DNA of 64,000 bases from Aphanomyces cochlioides (taxonomy: Eukaryota; Oomycota; Saprolegniomycetes; Saprolegniales; Verrucalvaceae), in assembly GCA_019828595.1 (NCBI GenBank), contig JAHQRK010000008.1:310001-374000 (forward strand), written 5' to 3'. Positions 1 to 10,734 of the stretch are shown here, one piece after another. A model generated the notes under the pieces. That model had not been told where the DNA came from, did no database searches, and saw nothing but the letters and a program-made list of their open reading frames with translations. The translations under genes and the position numbers were made by a program. Every line of letters starts with the position of its first letter. Positions within the stretch are counted from its first letter, which is position 1.

Positions 1-382
1 CAAAAATTGCCTGACGCTCGCTGTCTCGCAGATTCGGACGCCGCTTCGTGGTGCCTTGGGTGTCTTCATCCCGCGAGAGCACACACGGGGAGTTGTTCTT
101 GCCTTGTGCTGACATCAGTATCGTTGGTGTGGGGTGAAAAGTGAAAATGAGGTCTCACCGGAGGGTTTTGTGCTTGCCTGTGACAATTGAGCCACTCTCG
201 GGTCGATTTTCTCGACAACCACCGAACGAATTTTCGCCCTTAAGGTATCCAATCAACGAGCGAGAAACATTCTATTCATTAATCCAATCAGATTCCACTA
301 AAGGTGAAATTTGGGGAAATCCCGCCAATTAGACCACACATGCCGCAATCATTTCGGAACAGAGTAGTACAAGACAAACAGC
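1..382. other. No gene recognised (left edge)
   Basis: I see no convincing coding sequence or repeat here. A 63-codon open frame at 141-332 has no recognisable motif. The left terminus of Harbinger element H1 should lie in this stretch, but I could not find a terminal inverted repeat matching the sequence beyond 3.03 kb. Confidence 0.4.
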
Positions 383-1203
383 ATGACTCATGATGATGAA
401 GAGAGCAGTAAAGAGAACAACGGGGTTTGACATGACGGTGTATTGTAGACCTCTACGAAGAGCCGGGAGCGTACTCAGGAGCTCCGAAGAAGTCGTTTTG
501 CTGCACAGACGACATCGTCCTTCTCATTGCGGCTAATGATTCCAAACCGTGGTCAGCGCCGTCCGGCACGCTCATGAAGGCATGGTCTGATATTGCTGCC
601 GATCTCAAGCACAACCGTCGATTTGGTGTTGTCAAAGATGGCCAAGGATGCAAAACAAGGTTTGACAAATTATTGAAATCTTATCGAGAAAAGACACTTG
701 CCGCTATGCGACGAAGCGGCACTGAGGAAGAATTCGGGGAGTGTGAGCAACTCCTTGAAGACATTATAATGCAAGACTTTGAGAATGAAAAACAAGAACG
801 AGCGACTCTTGAGTCTAAGAAATGCGAAGCCATTGAGGCTTCAGGATTGACAATGCGTCAGCTCGCGATGGAATCTCTCGATTGTAGTGACGACGAAGAG
901 TACATTGGACGCCAAGGCAATGCTAAGACAACAGGTTCGGGATCTCAGTCAAAACGAGCTCGTGTTGTAGATCTTGTGCAGCATATCACAGCTGCAGTTG
1001 ACTCAGCCACTCGTGAAGATCCAAGTGTGTCAACGATTACAACGTTTTTGAAAGAGCGACTTGAGCAAGAAGATATCCGTGAAGAAAAGCGGGCAAAACG
1101 CGAGGACGAACGAGACCGTATGCAGCACGAACGTGAGCTTGCACGCGATAAGCAAATGCAGGATTTCTTTGTAGCATTGCTCAGTGCAGTTCGTCGGTCG
1201 TAG
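383..1203 (+). CDS. Harbinger H1 Myb/SANT-like DNA-binding partner protein
   Basis: In PIF/Harbinger elements a second gene encodes a Myb/SANT-like protein that binds the element ends and helps carry the transposase to the nucleus. The open frame from 449 shows the family pattern: an aromatic/acidic start, DDIVLL, a Trp, AWSDIAADL, then CKTRFDKLLKSY. The C-terminal half is Glu/Arg-rich and likely coiled coil. There is no start codon in the 449 frame before the SANT helices, but an ATG at 383 joins it in frame through a predicted 41-nt intron (408-448, donor GTAAAG, acceptor TTGTAG). That gives about 259 residues. It converges on the transposase at 1278-3001, the usual Harbinger layout. The gene looks intact although its transposase is broken. 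The splice is predicted. Confidence 0.72.
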
Positions 1204-1277
1204 ATTTCGTAAATGAATCAAACATGAAGGTTGGGGTTCATCTAAACATATACTACACGGCGAATCAAACGCTATTG

Positions 1278-3001
1278 TTATTGATTAATGCCAAGATATT
1301 CATCCAGCGTCGGTGGCAGGAGTGAAATGTACATTGTGATTTGGTTGCCAAGAGGTTGCATACAGCAGTGAGAATTAGTCAGCAGAGCCGCAACGTAGAA
1401 AAGCTTGCCAACTGGGGTTCTACGGACTTGCATCTTTTTTGCATCAAATACGTACGGCCAAAGCGTTTTCAAGCGGCCAAAACTCCATTCAACTGCTTCT
1501 CTCACTTTGCTCATGCGCGCATTGAAACGCTGTTGACGAGAGCCTACATCGGGATGAGGGAACGGACATATCAAAAATTGATTGCATCCGTAAGCAGGAT
1601 CCCCATAAAGCACTCGGCCGCTGTAGAGCCCACTCGAATCAGCACGGAATGTATCCATGACTTTGCTGAAGCTCAAAACTGTGCTATCGTGCCTTCTTCC
1701 TTCTACAGGGCCATACCATATTTGGCATGTTATAGCGGTGTGTTTTCCATTCGAAAACCTCCTAAATATAGTATTTTTGAGCAACTGTTAAAAATTTTAT
1801 TTGAAAGGAATTTAATTCTTAAGGTGCTCCAGCATTGTTTGCACTGATAGTCTTGAATATTAATACATACATACTAACAGTTAAACAAATCATAAAATAC
1901 AGAAATTCTGAAATGTCTTTAAAGTACATATTTATAGCACTTGTAAGGCCATTTCTTCCTAGGCCTTCTTCTTCGTACATGGTGATAACGTCCCACTTGA
2001 ACTGATAACTGTACGGCGTTCTTTCATGAAGGATTTCTTTTCTTCGAGTTGTTCCTTTCACTTGTGGTCGCCCTGTTCGCGGCATTTCGTGAAGCAAATT
2101 TTCGCGCCAAGGTCAATTGAATTTGAAAAAACCTCAGCATTTGATTTTTATTGAATATTAGAGGTATTTCCGTTCAAAGTTTTCCTGTGCATACAAATTC
2201 CATTTTTTGCACCTTAAAAATACACCGCTATAACATGTCAAATATGGTATATACTAACAATCATTCCTTCGGGGCTCATAATGCATTGCCAGTTTAGACA
2301 CTGTCGTCTTGGATGGCCATTGTATACAGATCTCTGCAAATTTTGTGTCGTTGCCCAACTCGTGCCGATGGTCTAGCAATATACTGTTTCGTCCCTAAGG
2401 AGTTGATAACGTATAAGTATTTCATGCACACTGTGTTAAATTTACCATCTATGAACCCCCAACATTGTTCCAGAGGCGCGCCTTTCTCGTTTATTGCGCC
2501 ACAATTCATGTCCATGCGAGAACGGATGAGTCTAGTGTTCATGTACATCAAATCAACGTGGGCAGCATAAATTGTTCGGACAACAAGCAATACAATTCGG
2601 CTCACAGCTGCTGTTGAACGTCCGAATGCATTGGCAACGGTGTGAAGCGTTGAAGGCTCAGAAAAACGCCGACAGAGCATTGCAAAGGCTTCAAGACGAC
2701 AAATCTTGTCGCCAGCGGGAGTAATCATGGGCTCTGGTAGCTGCAATTTGTCGGAGAGTTCCACCATTTGATCGATTGTAAACAGGTAAAGCTCAATTGT
2801 AGTAGGGATGTCCATAGCTGGATTGAATGTATTTGCATAGTTTGGAATGCCTGGAAGCCGCCTTAGGCGAAGGACATTCCTTGACACATACAGTTGCAAT
2901 AGACATCTCAACATCCGTGGTCGACCTCTCGTTTGCTGTACGATCGCAGCCAAGAGAGCAATCGCTTGGTCGAGCGTTAGTTCAGGAAGACTTTGTGCCA
3001 T
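1278..3001 (-). pseudogene. Harbinger H1 DDE transposase, interrupted by an insertion
   Basis: This is a PIF/Harbinger (DDE_Tnp_4) nuclease. The start ATG is at 3001. The N-terminal part reaches the first catalytic Asp in WGFIDG near 2450. A 51-nt intron (2445-2395) then joins to a TKQYIARPS segment. A GPVEGRRHDS motif and the second Asp (YGDPAY) follow, and the catalytic Glu lies in REAVEWSFGRLK near 1500. Within this the frame shifts between RPSAR and YNGH (about 2330-2370). It could be a further very short intron, but it may be an indel. A 532-bp element at 1716-2247 splits the gene inside ..IVSI/YGPV... Removing it with one TA restores the frame exactly, so the insertion came after the gene was coding. 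Expected length about 400 residues. Confidence 0.8.
1716..2247. mobile_element. Pogo-type deletion derivative inserted in H1 transposase
   Basis: The 532-bp insert starts CCATATTTGGCATG and ends with its inverted copy. The terminal repeats are about 31 bp with two mismatches (1716-1746 and 2217-2247). It is flanked by TA on both sides, and deleting the element plus one TA restores the host reading frame. On the minus strand, 2065-1930 encodes a short N-terminal piece (GRPQVKG..., YSYQFKWDVI) resembling the N terminus of the pogo-like transposase at 23.8 kb, whose element also begins CCATA. It has lost the catalytic region, so it would need a transposase supplied elsewhere. Confidence 0.82.
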
Positions 3002-3161
3002 GGATGTGGAATTCAGTGGTCTCAAATCAAGGTTTGACAGCGAATCAGCAAGTCTCGAAAGTCTAGAAGCTATTGAGATTCGACTCCACTTGACTCGAGG
3101 GTCCTAGAATTTGATTCTCAGCGAGAAATATTTGACCAATCAATTCACATATATTAGCTTA

Positions 3162-3728
3162 GGGCGGGTCTGGATGCCACCAAAAATGGCATAAAAATGC
3201 CAAAAATGCCATAATTCGAAACATGCCATAATTTTCAATTTTGACTGTCTGGATGCCACTTTCTCAAAGATTTTTTTGTCACAATTTTCTGGAGTTTTGG
3301 CCAAATTATGCCATAAAAGAAATGGACCAAATTGGTCTATTTTTTTATGACATATTTTCGTCATGAATGCACTGATCGAGTCAAGCTTGAGATTCAGCTT
3401 ATCATCTCTACAAAAATTAACGCACACACTATATATTATCACCGTTGCATGTTTTAACACTGTGAGAAGCGACAGTGATCGAGCCATGCTCATCTCTGGT
3501 TCATTTTAAAGTTACCGGTAGGAAGTGACTGACACAGCAGTATGACAACAATCGTCTGTACCGGTAATGTTGAAGTTTCTTGTGGGCCAAAAGTTGTGGC
3601 ATCCAGACAAATAACACATTCTCCAACTATTCCATTTTAAATTGTGAATTTGGAACTTTGGAACATTTTTGCAAAATGTCATTTCAGTTTTATGGAATAA
3701 AAAAATTGATGGGCATCCAGACCAGCCC
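3162..3728. mobile_element. PIF/Harbinger-type MITE with TTA target duplication
   Basis: The ends read GGGCGGGTCTGGATGCC (3162-3178) and, inverted, GGGCTGGTCTGGATGCC (3712-3728), flanked on both sides by TTA (3159-3161, 3729-3731). The GGGC start and TWA duplication are typical of Tourist/Harbinger MITEs. A second, inner pair of the same motif (TGTCTGGATGCCAC at 3247-3260 and its inverse near 3596-3609) lies about 85-120 bp inside each end. There is no coding capacity. Confidence 0.82.
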
Positions 3729-3779
3729 TTACCCAAACTCAAACTCTAGCTCAAATGACTTTCGAAAGAGCTCTATTAT

Positions 3780-4008
3780 TTGACCACTCCAGCGACAACC
3801 TGACACTTCAGAATAGCCAATACGTAATTCTGATTGGATATAACACTTGGCTAATCAAAAGCTAATATTCTGTAAATAGTGTAAGTTGAAGTCCTGATCT
3901 CCTTGTCAATCTTACGGCATCAACGCCGACAAAAGCGCCGACAACCAGCGGTCATTCCAACGCTCATATTAGCGTTGCTTTAACCGCTATATACAGCGCT
4001 CAAACCAG
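3780..4008. repeat. MULE-A left terminal inverted repeat
   Basis: The 229-bp arm starts TTGACCACTCCAGCGAC. Its inner 110 bp is an array of short AGCG/AACGC-type motifs spaced about 10-17 bp. It differs from the right arm by point changes and by two 12-bp gains or losses that cancel in length, consistent with slippage among the short motifs. Confidence 0.82.
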
Positions 4009-4009
4009 T

Positions 4010-4615
4010 TTGGTCTTTGTTTGGGTGTACTTGTACAATCACTGGTACAATCCAATAGGATGGTCAATGTGGGCGAGGTCGTCTAGTCCCGAATTTTTGT
4101 CTGAGTTTCGTACAACAATGCTCGCGGAGTCACACTTTTCTGTTCACAAATACCGATTTTTCAAGGTAGATTTTAGCAGTAATTTTATTGATGGCTGACA
4201 TTTGGCATTCCATATCTAGGAAGTTTACCGACCACGTCTAGATTTCGCAGCATGTTTGTCGAGTGGACAAGTTCAATCGTGGTTTACCGACAAATTTGAC
4301 TGCGGGAAGTATGTCGCGCCGTCATTCCCACCCTAACTGGGAGAAAAATTTCAACCGTGTATGGAAGAATGCGCAGTCAAAAAATTGGCTGGAGATATCA
4401 AAGCAAATTTGTATAACTCGTCTTTGATCCCGTGGAGCTGCTCTTGTCCTGCGTTTAAGTACAGCGGATATTTCTTGTGCAAACATTTAGTACATATTTT
4501 CCATCCTAACAGCGACATCCTCAAGGAGATAAAGCACCTACTCCAACCAGTTGAGAACTTTATGTTAAATGCGGAGAAGATCGACAAGACCAAGAACGAA
4601 TTGAGACTTCAATAA
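4010..4615 (+). pseudogene. MULE-A transposase C-terminal end with SWIM zinc finger
   Basis: The best motif is WSCSCPAFKYSGYFLCKHLVH at 4427-4490, a CxC...CxH SWIM finger as found near the C terminus of MuDR-type transposases. After it comes LLQPVEN...IDK, which recurs in element B (7840-7900). Upstream coding-like sequence at 4050-4165 is separated from PRLDF... by a possible 55-nt GT...AG intron, and a frame change near 4375 breaks the chain. The DDE domain is absent. It is a deletion remnant. Confidence 0.68.
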
Positions 4616-4735
4616 GAGTCTTCGAACGTATGAGACTGCAGAAATTTAGCTTATTATTACCCTGAATTTAAAGACTCAAATAAATATTGTGCATTCATTG
4701 GAAAAATGAAAAATATAATTTTGGCCTAGAATAAA

Positions 4736-5376
4736 CTCCTTTTTCTACCTCGCTTCTTTTGTGGTTTTGGAGGAGCCCAGACGATTGAAGCTATATTTGC
4801 ATCGTTTTCGGTAATGGTGCTTTCCACTTGTTCGCTCAGTACAATTTGTTGGCTCATGGCATGTTGGGATTCTTCAAAGGGGCTAAGGCTCACATCGTGT
4901 AGTACATCTTGACTAGAATACGAGCTTAATATTGATGGGTAAGCTCGTCAACAAGCTCGCGCAGCTCATGGATCTCACTACTGTCTTGACGAGACTCGGA
5001 AAGAGAATCCGTACAACTTTTAGAGCGTTGTTTAAATGACAAACGCTTCTCCAAGTTGAACTATTTCCTTTCCGAGTCTGTCATTGACTCAAAATGAACA
5101 AGATCGTCTCCTACGCAGCTGAATAAGACACCGATATGTCAACTTTACCGTCAAGAACGGAGTAAACTCGACCATTTTCAGCATCGATTTCTTCCAAGGC
5201 CCTTGCTCACTGTGAAAGGCACGATAGTGGGCTGGATAGCGCCCAACAGCGAGAAGGGCCTCACACTGCATCACATTGCATAGCACGGCTTGTGGTTTCT
5301 TCATGACGTTCCTTTCGCTGCTCATTTTGCTGAATGATACGATGAATGTATTTAATTCAAACTTTTTAAGTTCCAT
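4736..5376 (-). pseudogene. MULE-A accessory gene, C2H2-like finger plus coiled coil (broken)
   Basis: Exon 1 (about 5376-5148) encodes the block CNVMQCEALLAVGRYP followed by H-x4-H and EQGPWKKSM. The spacing is C-x4-C-x11-H-x4-H, compatible with a small zinc finger. A GTAAAG donor and TTTTGAG acceptor suggest a 60-70 nt intron, after which SMTDSERK matches element B but runs into TAG. Further down the strand a Glu/Leu-rich stretch and a basic QKKRGRK tail near 4740 match B's C terminus. The protein family is unknown to me; the partner copy at 8.0-8.85 kb is better preserved. Confidence 0.55.
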
Positions 5377-6066
5377 ACATTTTGTAAATGAAAAGGCGAA
5401 TTATTAATAACACATTATCCGAATACAGTATTATGCATTCGATTCCAAATTGGACTGGGCTGTCGAATCGAATCGACTTGCCAGAATCGACTAACAATCG
5501 ACTAGCCAATCATATATCAGTATTTTCAATATTTTGACCAATCCAATCGCCTTAATTATATAACTTGGGGAAAGGCCGTGGGGAAAGGCCATGATGGATG
5601 CTGACTCGCGGAAGATACGCGCGGCGTCTTGTCGCTTCATAGCGAGGTTGTATTGGGCGTAGAAATCATGCATGAATGTAGTCTGGGATGCAGGTACCAT
5701 TGCTAGGAAGAAATTGTACTTAACTTTGTATACTATACAATATTTCACATTAAATTTAGCATAGTCAATTGCTATGCGATTTGGCCAATGACCTGCCAAG
5801 TCCACATTTCACTGAAAAGGACAATATCCGGATGTTCGAATCTGTCGTTTGCTCGACGGCACCTTGTGTTCGCCTGGTACTCTAAATGGCTAGGCATCTA
5901 AACCTCTCTTCATCCGTCATTTTCGTTTGACACGTCGTACTCTGAATGTTCACCGACTAGACCATGATCCGCTACTTTCTGCGCTGCTTTCCGCGCAAAC
6001 GCTAGCGCTATTGAAGCACTACTTGTGGCGCTAACGTTTGCGCTTATTTCGACGCTAGTAGCAGCG

Positions 6067-6295
6067 CTGGTTTGAGCGCTGCATATAGCGCTGTATATAA
6101 CGGTTAAAGCAACGCCAATATGAGCGTTGAAATGACCGCTGGTTGTCGGCGTTAATGCCGTGAGATTGATAAGGAGGCCAGGACATCAACTTACGCTATT
6201 TACAGTATATTAGCTTTTTATTGGCCAAGTATTATATCCAATCAGAATTACGTATTGGCTATTCTGAAGTGTTAGGGCGTCGCTGGAGTAGTCAA
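6067..6295. repeat. MULE-A right terminal inverted repeat
   Basis: Inverse of 3780-4008, ending GTCGCTGGAGTAGTCAA. It carries an extra AGCGCT-type motif relative to the left arm. Upstream at 5990-6070 the AGCGCTA/AACGTTTGCGC motif array continues beyond the part shared with the left arm. Confidence 0.82.
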
Positions 6296-6667
6296 TTCAT
6301 GGACTACGAGTAAGCATTTCGACACATGCGTTTTGTAAGTTTTACAAAATTCAAGGCTCTTCGGGCTTACAACACTCTCTGATTCGTAGTTTAGAATATT
6401 TGACAATATACCGACGTGTGATTAGAGAGTTTTCGGCTTTGACTTTAGATAGACATTTTCCTCTAAAAATAATTATCCTGTAGAAATACATAGTCGAGAT
6501 TCAGCTCATAAGTCGTGATCGGATTGACTTAGTGGGCTCTTAAGTCGTATATTGAATTGACTTACTACACATAGGAAATTTCCTAACCTCAAGTCAAGAT
6601 TGTCCGAAAATTGACATTTTTCAAGTAAAATATTGAGTTGCCCGAAAGCTCTCTATTGTGATGCTCC

Positions 6668-7285
6668 TCAGCACGTCGCATTGAAGCGCACTATATCAAA
6701 ACGTTGTAAATGAGCAAGCATTGAATAAATCATAACTCCATCCTTCGTCATGGCAAAGTCATTTGCAGCAGCTTTACAAGCAATGACCAATACTAGGGTG
6801 CCCGTAGACTCACATATAACAACTTCTTTTTCGACTTGGTCATTGGCATGACTCACAGATACAGGAAATTGTATACGGAATATTGTTTTCGGTGCCTCAT
6901 TGAGAAGAGACGAATAATTTTAGAGTTGTTCCTTGAGTGCCTTGATTTTTGGATGGTATTGGGTAATTTGCTTGCTTTTGATTTGATTGGAGAAAATTCC
7001 TTCAACATTGTGGATGATGGTTGGCCAATCAATTTTGACAAATCCAAACGCACCCGAGGGGTCAATTGTGACGTCCACTTTGTTCGCACCGGATGGCAAG
7101 CCCACAGTCGTGTCGGAGTCACGATATGCAGCAACATTGCATGCATAGTCGACTACAGAAAACACCTCCTTGTCTGGAGCAACATTTTCAACAAAAGCAG
7201 ATTTTTTTCGTATTTTAGCAATTCTGTCGTCCATCGCGATTTTGATCCTGGCGGTGATAACACGAATACTCTCAACGGTGAACAT
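6668..7285 (-). other. Possible captured coding fragment, unknown
   Basis: Two minus-strand open frames (7285-6920 and 6856-6668) have protein-like composition, without low complexity, and lie head to tail as two exons might. I do not recognise either. They sit at the left side of MULE-B where its missing left arm should be. A captured host-gene fragment is possible but unproven; chance open frames are the alternative. Confidence 0.25.
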
Positions 7286-7720
7286 ACCGGTGCTTTCGAC
7301 GGCGATTCTTGCTGTGATTACGACGGTAATAATGGCGGTGGTCTAATCGGTGGTCAATGCGCTTACTATCAACGGTGTTACTGCAGACTGTATACATGTG
7401 AACCCGACGCCAGAGGAAGCAGTGGTACTAGTGGTAATCAAAATGACACAAGAAACGGTTCAAACGGTGCAAGATCCATGGATATCATCATCGAAACACC
7501 AGTTCTTCTAAATGACGTGAGTAACGATTCTAATACCGTTGACACATCAGCTATTTCCAACGGCGAAAGCTATTTCCAACGGCGTAAGCAACGGTGACTT
7601 TGACTGTGGTTTTAGCGGTGCATTAAGAGCACTAAAAGAAGCTGTGAAATCGACGGTATTTTCAACGGTAAAGTAACTGTGATCTTTACGGTGGTTTAGA
7701 CGGTCCAGTCAACGTTGACG
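7255..7720. repeat. Degenerate AACGGTG motif array
   Basis: A loose array of CAACGGTG/GACGGT/AACGGC motifs with irregular 10-20 bp spacing. The same motif recurs at 8805-8965 on the other side of the MULE-B genes in the same orientation. The through-frame that reads across it looks like a by-product of the repeat rather than a protein. Confidence 0.55.
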
Positions 7721-7740
7721 ATACTCTCCATTTAAGAACT

Positions 7741-7959
7741 GTGGAAGCTATGGCTAAGCAAATTACCGAAACATGTGATAGATTGAAGGCATTTTGCCAC
7801 AGCAAACCTGTTACCCCAGACGTTCTGAGAACATTACAAGGCCTTCTTCAACCTGTGGAGAATTATTTATCACAAGCAGGTGGAATTGACAAACAGCGAA
7901 AGCGCCCACGAACGAACAAAGATATACCGTCGATGCTGAGAACTTATGAAACAAATTAA
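7741..7959 (+). pseudogene. MULE-B transposase C-terminal tail
   Basis: A 72-codon open frame whose middle (LLQPVENYLSQAGGIDKQRK) matches the tail of the MULE-A transposase. The SWIM finger and catalytic domain are missing upstream. The basic KRPRTNKD end may be a nuclear-localisation tail. Confidence 0.55.
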
Positions 7960-8018
7960 TTCATTTCCACATTTATGAATTGACTTTCTGTATAATATTC
8001 TCGTAGAATATCATTTAT

Positions 8019-8850
8019 CTATAATGTATCATATTGACCTATCTCTAAAAAATGATATTTGTGCGCAAAATGACACAATGTAAGAGCTGTCTTATTAAAC
8101 CAAAGCTCTTTTTTACCTTTCTTCTTTTTCGCTGCTTCTTGGGGCACTGGAAGACTGCTGGTCTTGCGCTTTGGTCTCTCACTTGCTATCATCAACGCAA
8201 GCGCTTCATCGTTTGCGATTCGCGCGTTCGCAACTTCAAGGTCTTCAACTTGTTGGGTGGTTTGAACTCCATTAGTTGATATTTGATTTCTGATAAGGTC
8301 TTCGATCTTCATTTCAAGGTCTTCGACGAGCTCGCTAAGCAACATGTACCTTTCTTGTCGTTCCTTAATTTGATTTTCAAGGTCTAGGACTAAATCGTGG
8401 CTTTGACTTGTACCATCTGACGATGAATGCTCACGACTCCGAGGGCGCTTCTTAGGCAAGTTGTACCGCTCGGAGTTGTGGGCTTTCCTTTCAGAGAGCG
8501 TCGTACCCTGAAATGAATCTAGATCTTCACCTATAATGATGATGAGATAGTCGGCATAAAATGTGCTTACCTTCTAAGATTGTATTAACCTCACCGTCTT
8601 CATGCATTGACTTTTTCCACGCCCCCTGATCGGTATGATACACCCTGTGATGCGTGGGGTAGTGTCCAACCGTCAGGAGGACGTGGCAGCCTCCAACGTT
8701 GCATCTCACTGGCCTTGATGTCATCAGTCTTTTCGCAAGGTGAAATTCACACTGGCCAGTCGATTCATATGAAATGGTGTTATCCGTCATATTATCCGGA
8801 TGCGGTATTATCAACGTTGATTCCACTGGTGTTGTCAACGGTGAAAGCAC
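8019..8850 (-). CDS. MULE-B accessory protein, C2H2-like finger plus coiled coil
   Basis: Exon 1 (8850-8571) holds CNVGGCHVLLTVGHYP then H-x4-H and DQGAWKKSM, the same C-x4-C-x11-H-x4-H block as in MULE-A. A GTAAGC...TTTCAG intron (8570-8508, 63 nt) is strongly suggested. Exon 2 encodes a Lys/Arg/Ser start (KKRPRSREHSS), a Glu/Leu-rich coiled coil over about 70 residues, and a Lys-rich KKKKGKKELW tail. Exon phases differ by one nucleotide, so there may be a 1-nt error or another donor. A DNA-binding or dimerising helper of the transposase is a guess from composition and position. Confidence 0.55.
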
Positions 8851-9141
8851 AGATTGTTGGTTTTGCTATTTCAACGGTGATGTCAACGGTGATTGCAACG
8901 GTTATGACATTGGTGATATCAACGCTTGTTCAATCGCGCTGAATCTCTTTGTAATCAACGCTGATAAAAGCGATGATCTTAGTGCTGAAATCACCGCATC
9001 TATTTCTTAGTCTGGTGGATGATTAGAGGTCCAGCTTGACCCAGCTTGACCATCATTTTGTCCTCCTGGGTTTTGGCAATTGGTTGAATATTTTAACCAA
9101 TAAGATGGATGAATTTTATTATTTGTCGGGTTAGGCCGTCG

Positions 9142-9959
9142 CTGGACCGGGCGATTAATGGGCTTACTGCCGCGACAACGTGACCGACCAATCATTTGGA
9201 CAGGAGCTGTTTATCCAATGAAAAATCAGGAAATTTTTGTTTATCCGATCAAAGAGCTCAATTTTGTCGGTTTCAAGTCGCTTACATATATTATGTCGGA
9301 TTCAAGCCATCAGCGTCAAACGACTTTCAATTGGACCAAATTTTGTTTCACTAGTCGTGGATTGGCTAATAAGAATACTGGGTGATTTGATTGGATATAA
9401 TACCAAATACAAAGATAAAGTCAAGTCAGAATTTTGATGCTATTCATGCATAAATAGTTGATCCCATTTTAGCTGAAAATGGCATGCTACGTAGTATTGT
9501 GCCTTGAAGTAATTTTTGCTATTCGGCGGCGTAAATCGTCGTTTTATTCCACTGTAACGATTGAATTACTCCCATCTTGAAAGAAGCAGCTGCAGTGTAT
9601 CATGGGTTTGCGGAGCAGCTCTTCAATAATTGCTCGGAATCACCGAATGATTTAAGGAAGTAACCGCTTTTTACACATTTGAAATGCAATTCCAGTTGAG
9701 TTATGTAAAAGGTTGTGTCAGCTCAAATAAATCAATCTCTCACCTTATTGGATAAAAATTCAAATTAATCTACTGCATTGGTCAATGTTATCATCGATCG
9801 TGCTCCTTTGTCCATGCTCGCAGACAGGCGAGAGGATTCAAATTACTGTACTCTTAGGGGAGCTGTTTTGACAGAGTGAAATGCTAGCTAACTTCTCAAC
9901 ATGTATGACTTCACGAATCCTAGGTGGAATAGAGGGTAAAAAGCGGCTAAAAATTAGAT
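9142..9959. other. No gene recognised
   Basis: AT-rich sequence with only short chance open frames. I see no terminal repeats, RNA gene or protein motif. Confidence 0.4.
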
Positions 9960-10068
9960 GTTGCTCGTCATAACGACGAATGATGCTTAATGTTGACAAT
10001 AAGCAAGAGTAGAACAATAGTTGAGCTATTGTATACAATAAGCATCATTCGTCGTTATGACGAGCAAC
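9960..10068. repeat. Perfect 30-bp inverted repeat (hairpin)
   Basis: Left arm 9960-9989 (GTTGCTCGTCATAACGACGA...) and right arm 10039-10068 are exact reverse complements, separated by 49 bp. It abuts the MITE that begins at 10071. Perfect arms in otherwise degraded sequence point to recent origin. I see no target duplication. Confidence 0.85.
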
Positions 10069-10070
10069 AG

Positions 10071-10734
10071 TAGGGGCCATTTGGGATGATACCAGGACTA
10101 TATAATTTGAAGTATTGATACTAAAAATATCAAATTAAATTGTTTTGAACGGAGTGGTAGATAGAATCGTTTCTGCACAATATTTTGACTGTCGTTGTTT
10201 TAAAATCGGACAAGAAACGGCCAAGATATGGCCAAAAGATATGAGCTATCAGCACCTATGGAGATTGTGGTTGTCAAAAAAACACGACTATATCCTCCAA
10301 AAGACTAACGACAACACTCCAGGATTAGATTATTTCGATTGTTAATTCAGTATATGCATACTTGTTTTGTGTTCTTGTTGTTAGATGGCGAATGGCTCTG
10401 GTGTCCTGGATGCACTGCTGACTTCGTCCTGGTCGATCTTGTGCAACTGCGAAGGAGCGGTGACTACTGACCAATAAGATTTCACCTTCGAAAGAAATTT
10501 GACCAGTCATTTTCTTTTAAAATCTACTAAGTAGGGGTACTACCAATCGTTTTACATTGTCACTTTTTTAAAAGGGATTTACGGTGACATTATCGTCACC
10601 AAGAAAACATGCCGTCAATAGAAACATGTTCAAGCTCTTTGTTTAGTTTTTTAATATTCAAAAATTATGTCGATGTCTGCATAACTTGTCGACTTATGAC
10701 ACTTTGTCTGATGTATCTTCCCAAATGGCCCCTA
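10071..10734. mobile_element. MITE with TAGGGGCCATTTGGG termini
   Basis: The 664-bp element has a perfect 15-bp inverted repeat at both ends (10071-10085, 10720-10734). Flanks CAACAG and CAATAG could be an imperfect 6-bp target duplication. TAGGGG-type ends resemble hAT elements, but an 8-bp duplication is not evident, so the superfamily stays open. No coding capacity. Confidence 0.68.

Larger units (their letters stand above)
3780..6295. mobile_element. Mutator-like element A with long terminal inverted repeats
   Basis: The 2.5-kb element is bounded by 229-bp inverted repeats (3780-4008 and 6067-6295) at roughly 88% identity. It encodes the C-terminal SWIM-finger end of a MULE transposase on the plus strand and a zinc-finger/coiled-coil accessory gene on the minus strand. 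Long TIRs plus a SWIM-containing transposase are the hallmark of MULEs. The catalytic DDE core is missing, so it is non-autonomous. I could not see the expected 8-11 bp target duplication next to TTGAC...GTCAA. Confidence 0.8.
7250..9141. mobile_element. Mutator-like element B (left end truncated)
   Basis: It shares with MULE-A the LLQPVEN/IDK transposase tail, the minus-strand C-x4-C-x11-H-x4-H accessory gene, and a right terminus GTTAGGCCGTCGCTGG (9123-9138; A has GTTAGGGCGTCGCTGG). The left half (7255-7720) and right part (8805-8965) are arrays of a degenerate CAACGGTGA motif, comparable to the motif arrays in A's arms. I found no matching CCAGCGAC left terminus, so the left end is probably lost. 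Confidence 0.6.

Noticed and set aside
141..332. 63-codon open frame near the left edge
   Set aside because: No motif, no start context, and no related sequence in the window.
6836..7597. 253-codon frame with Gly/Asn/Asp-rich sequence
   Set aside because: It reads across the AACGGTG motif array; composition follows the DNA repeat, and it is not conserved in MULE-A.
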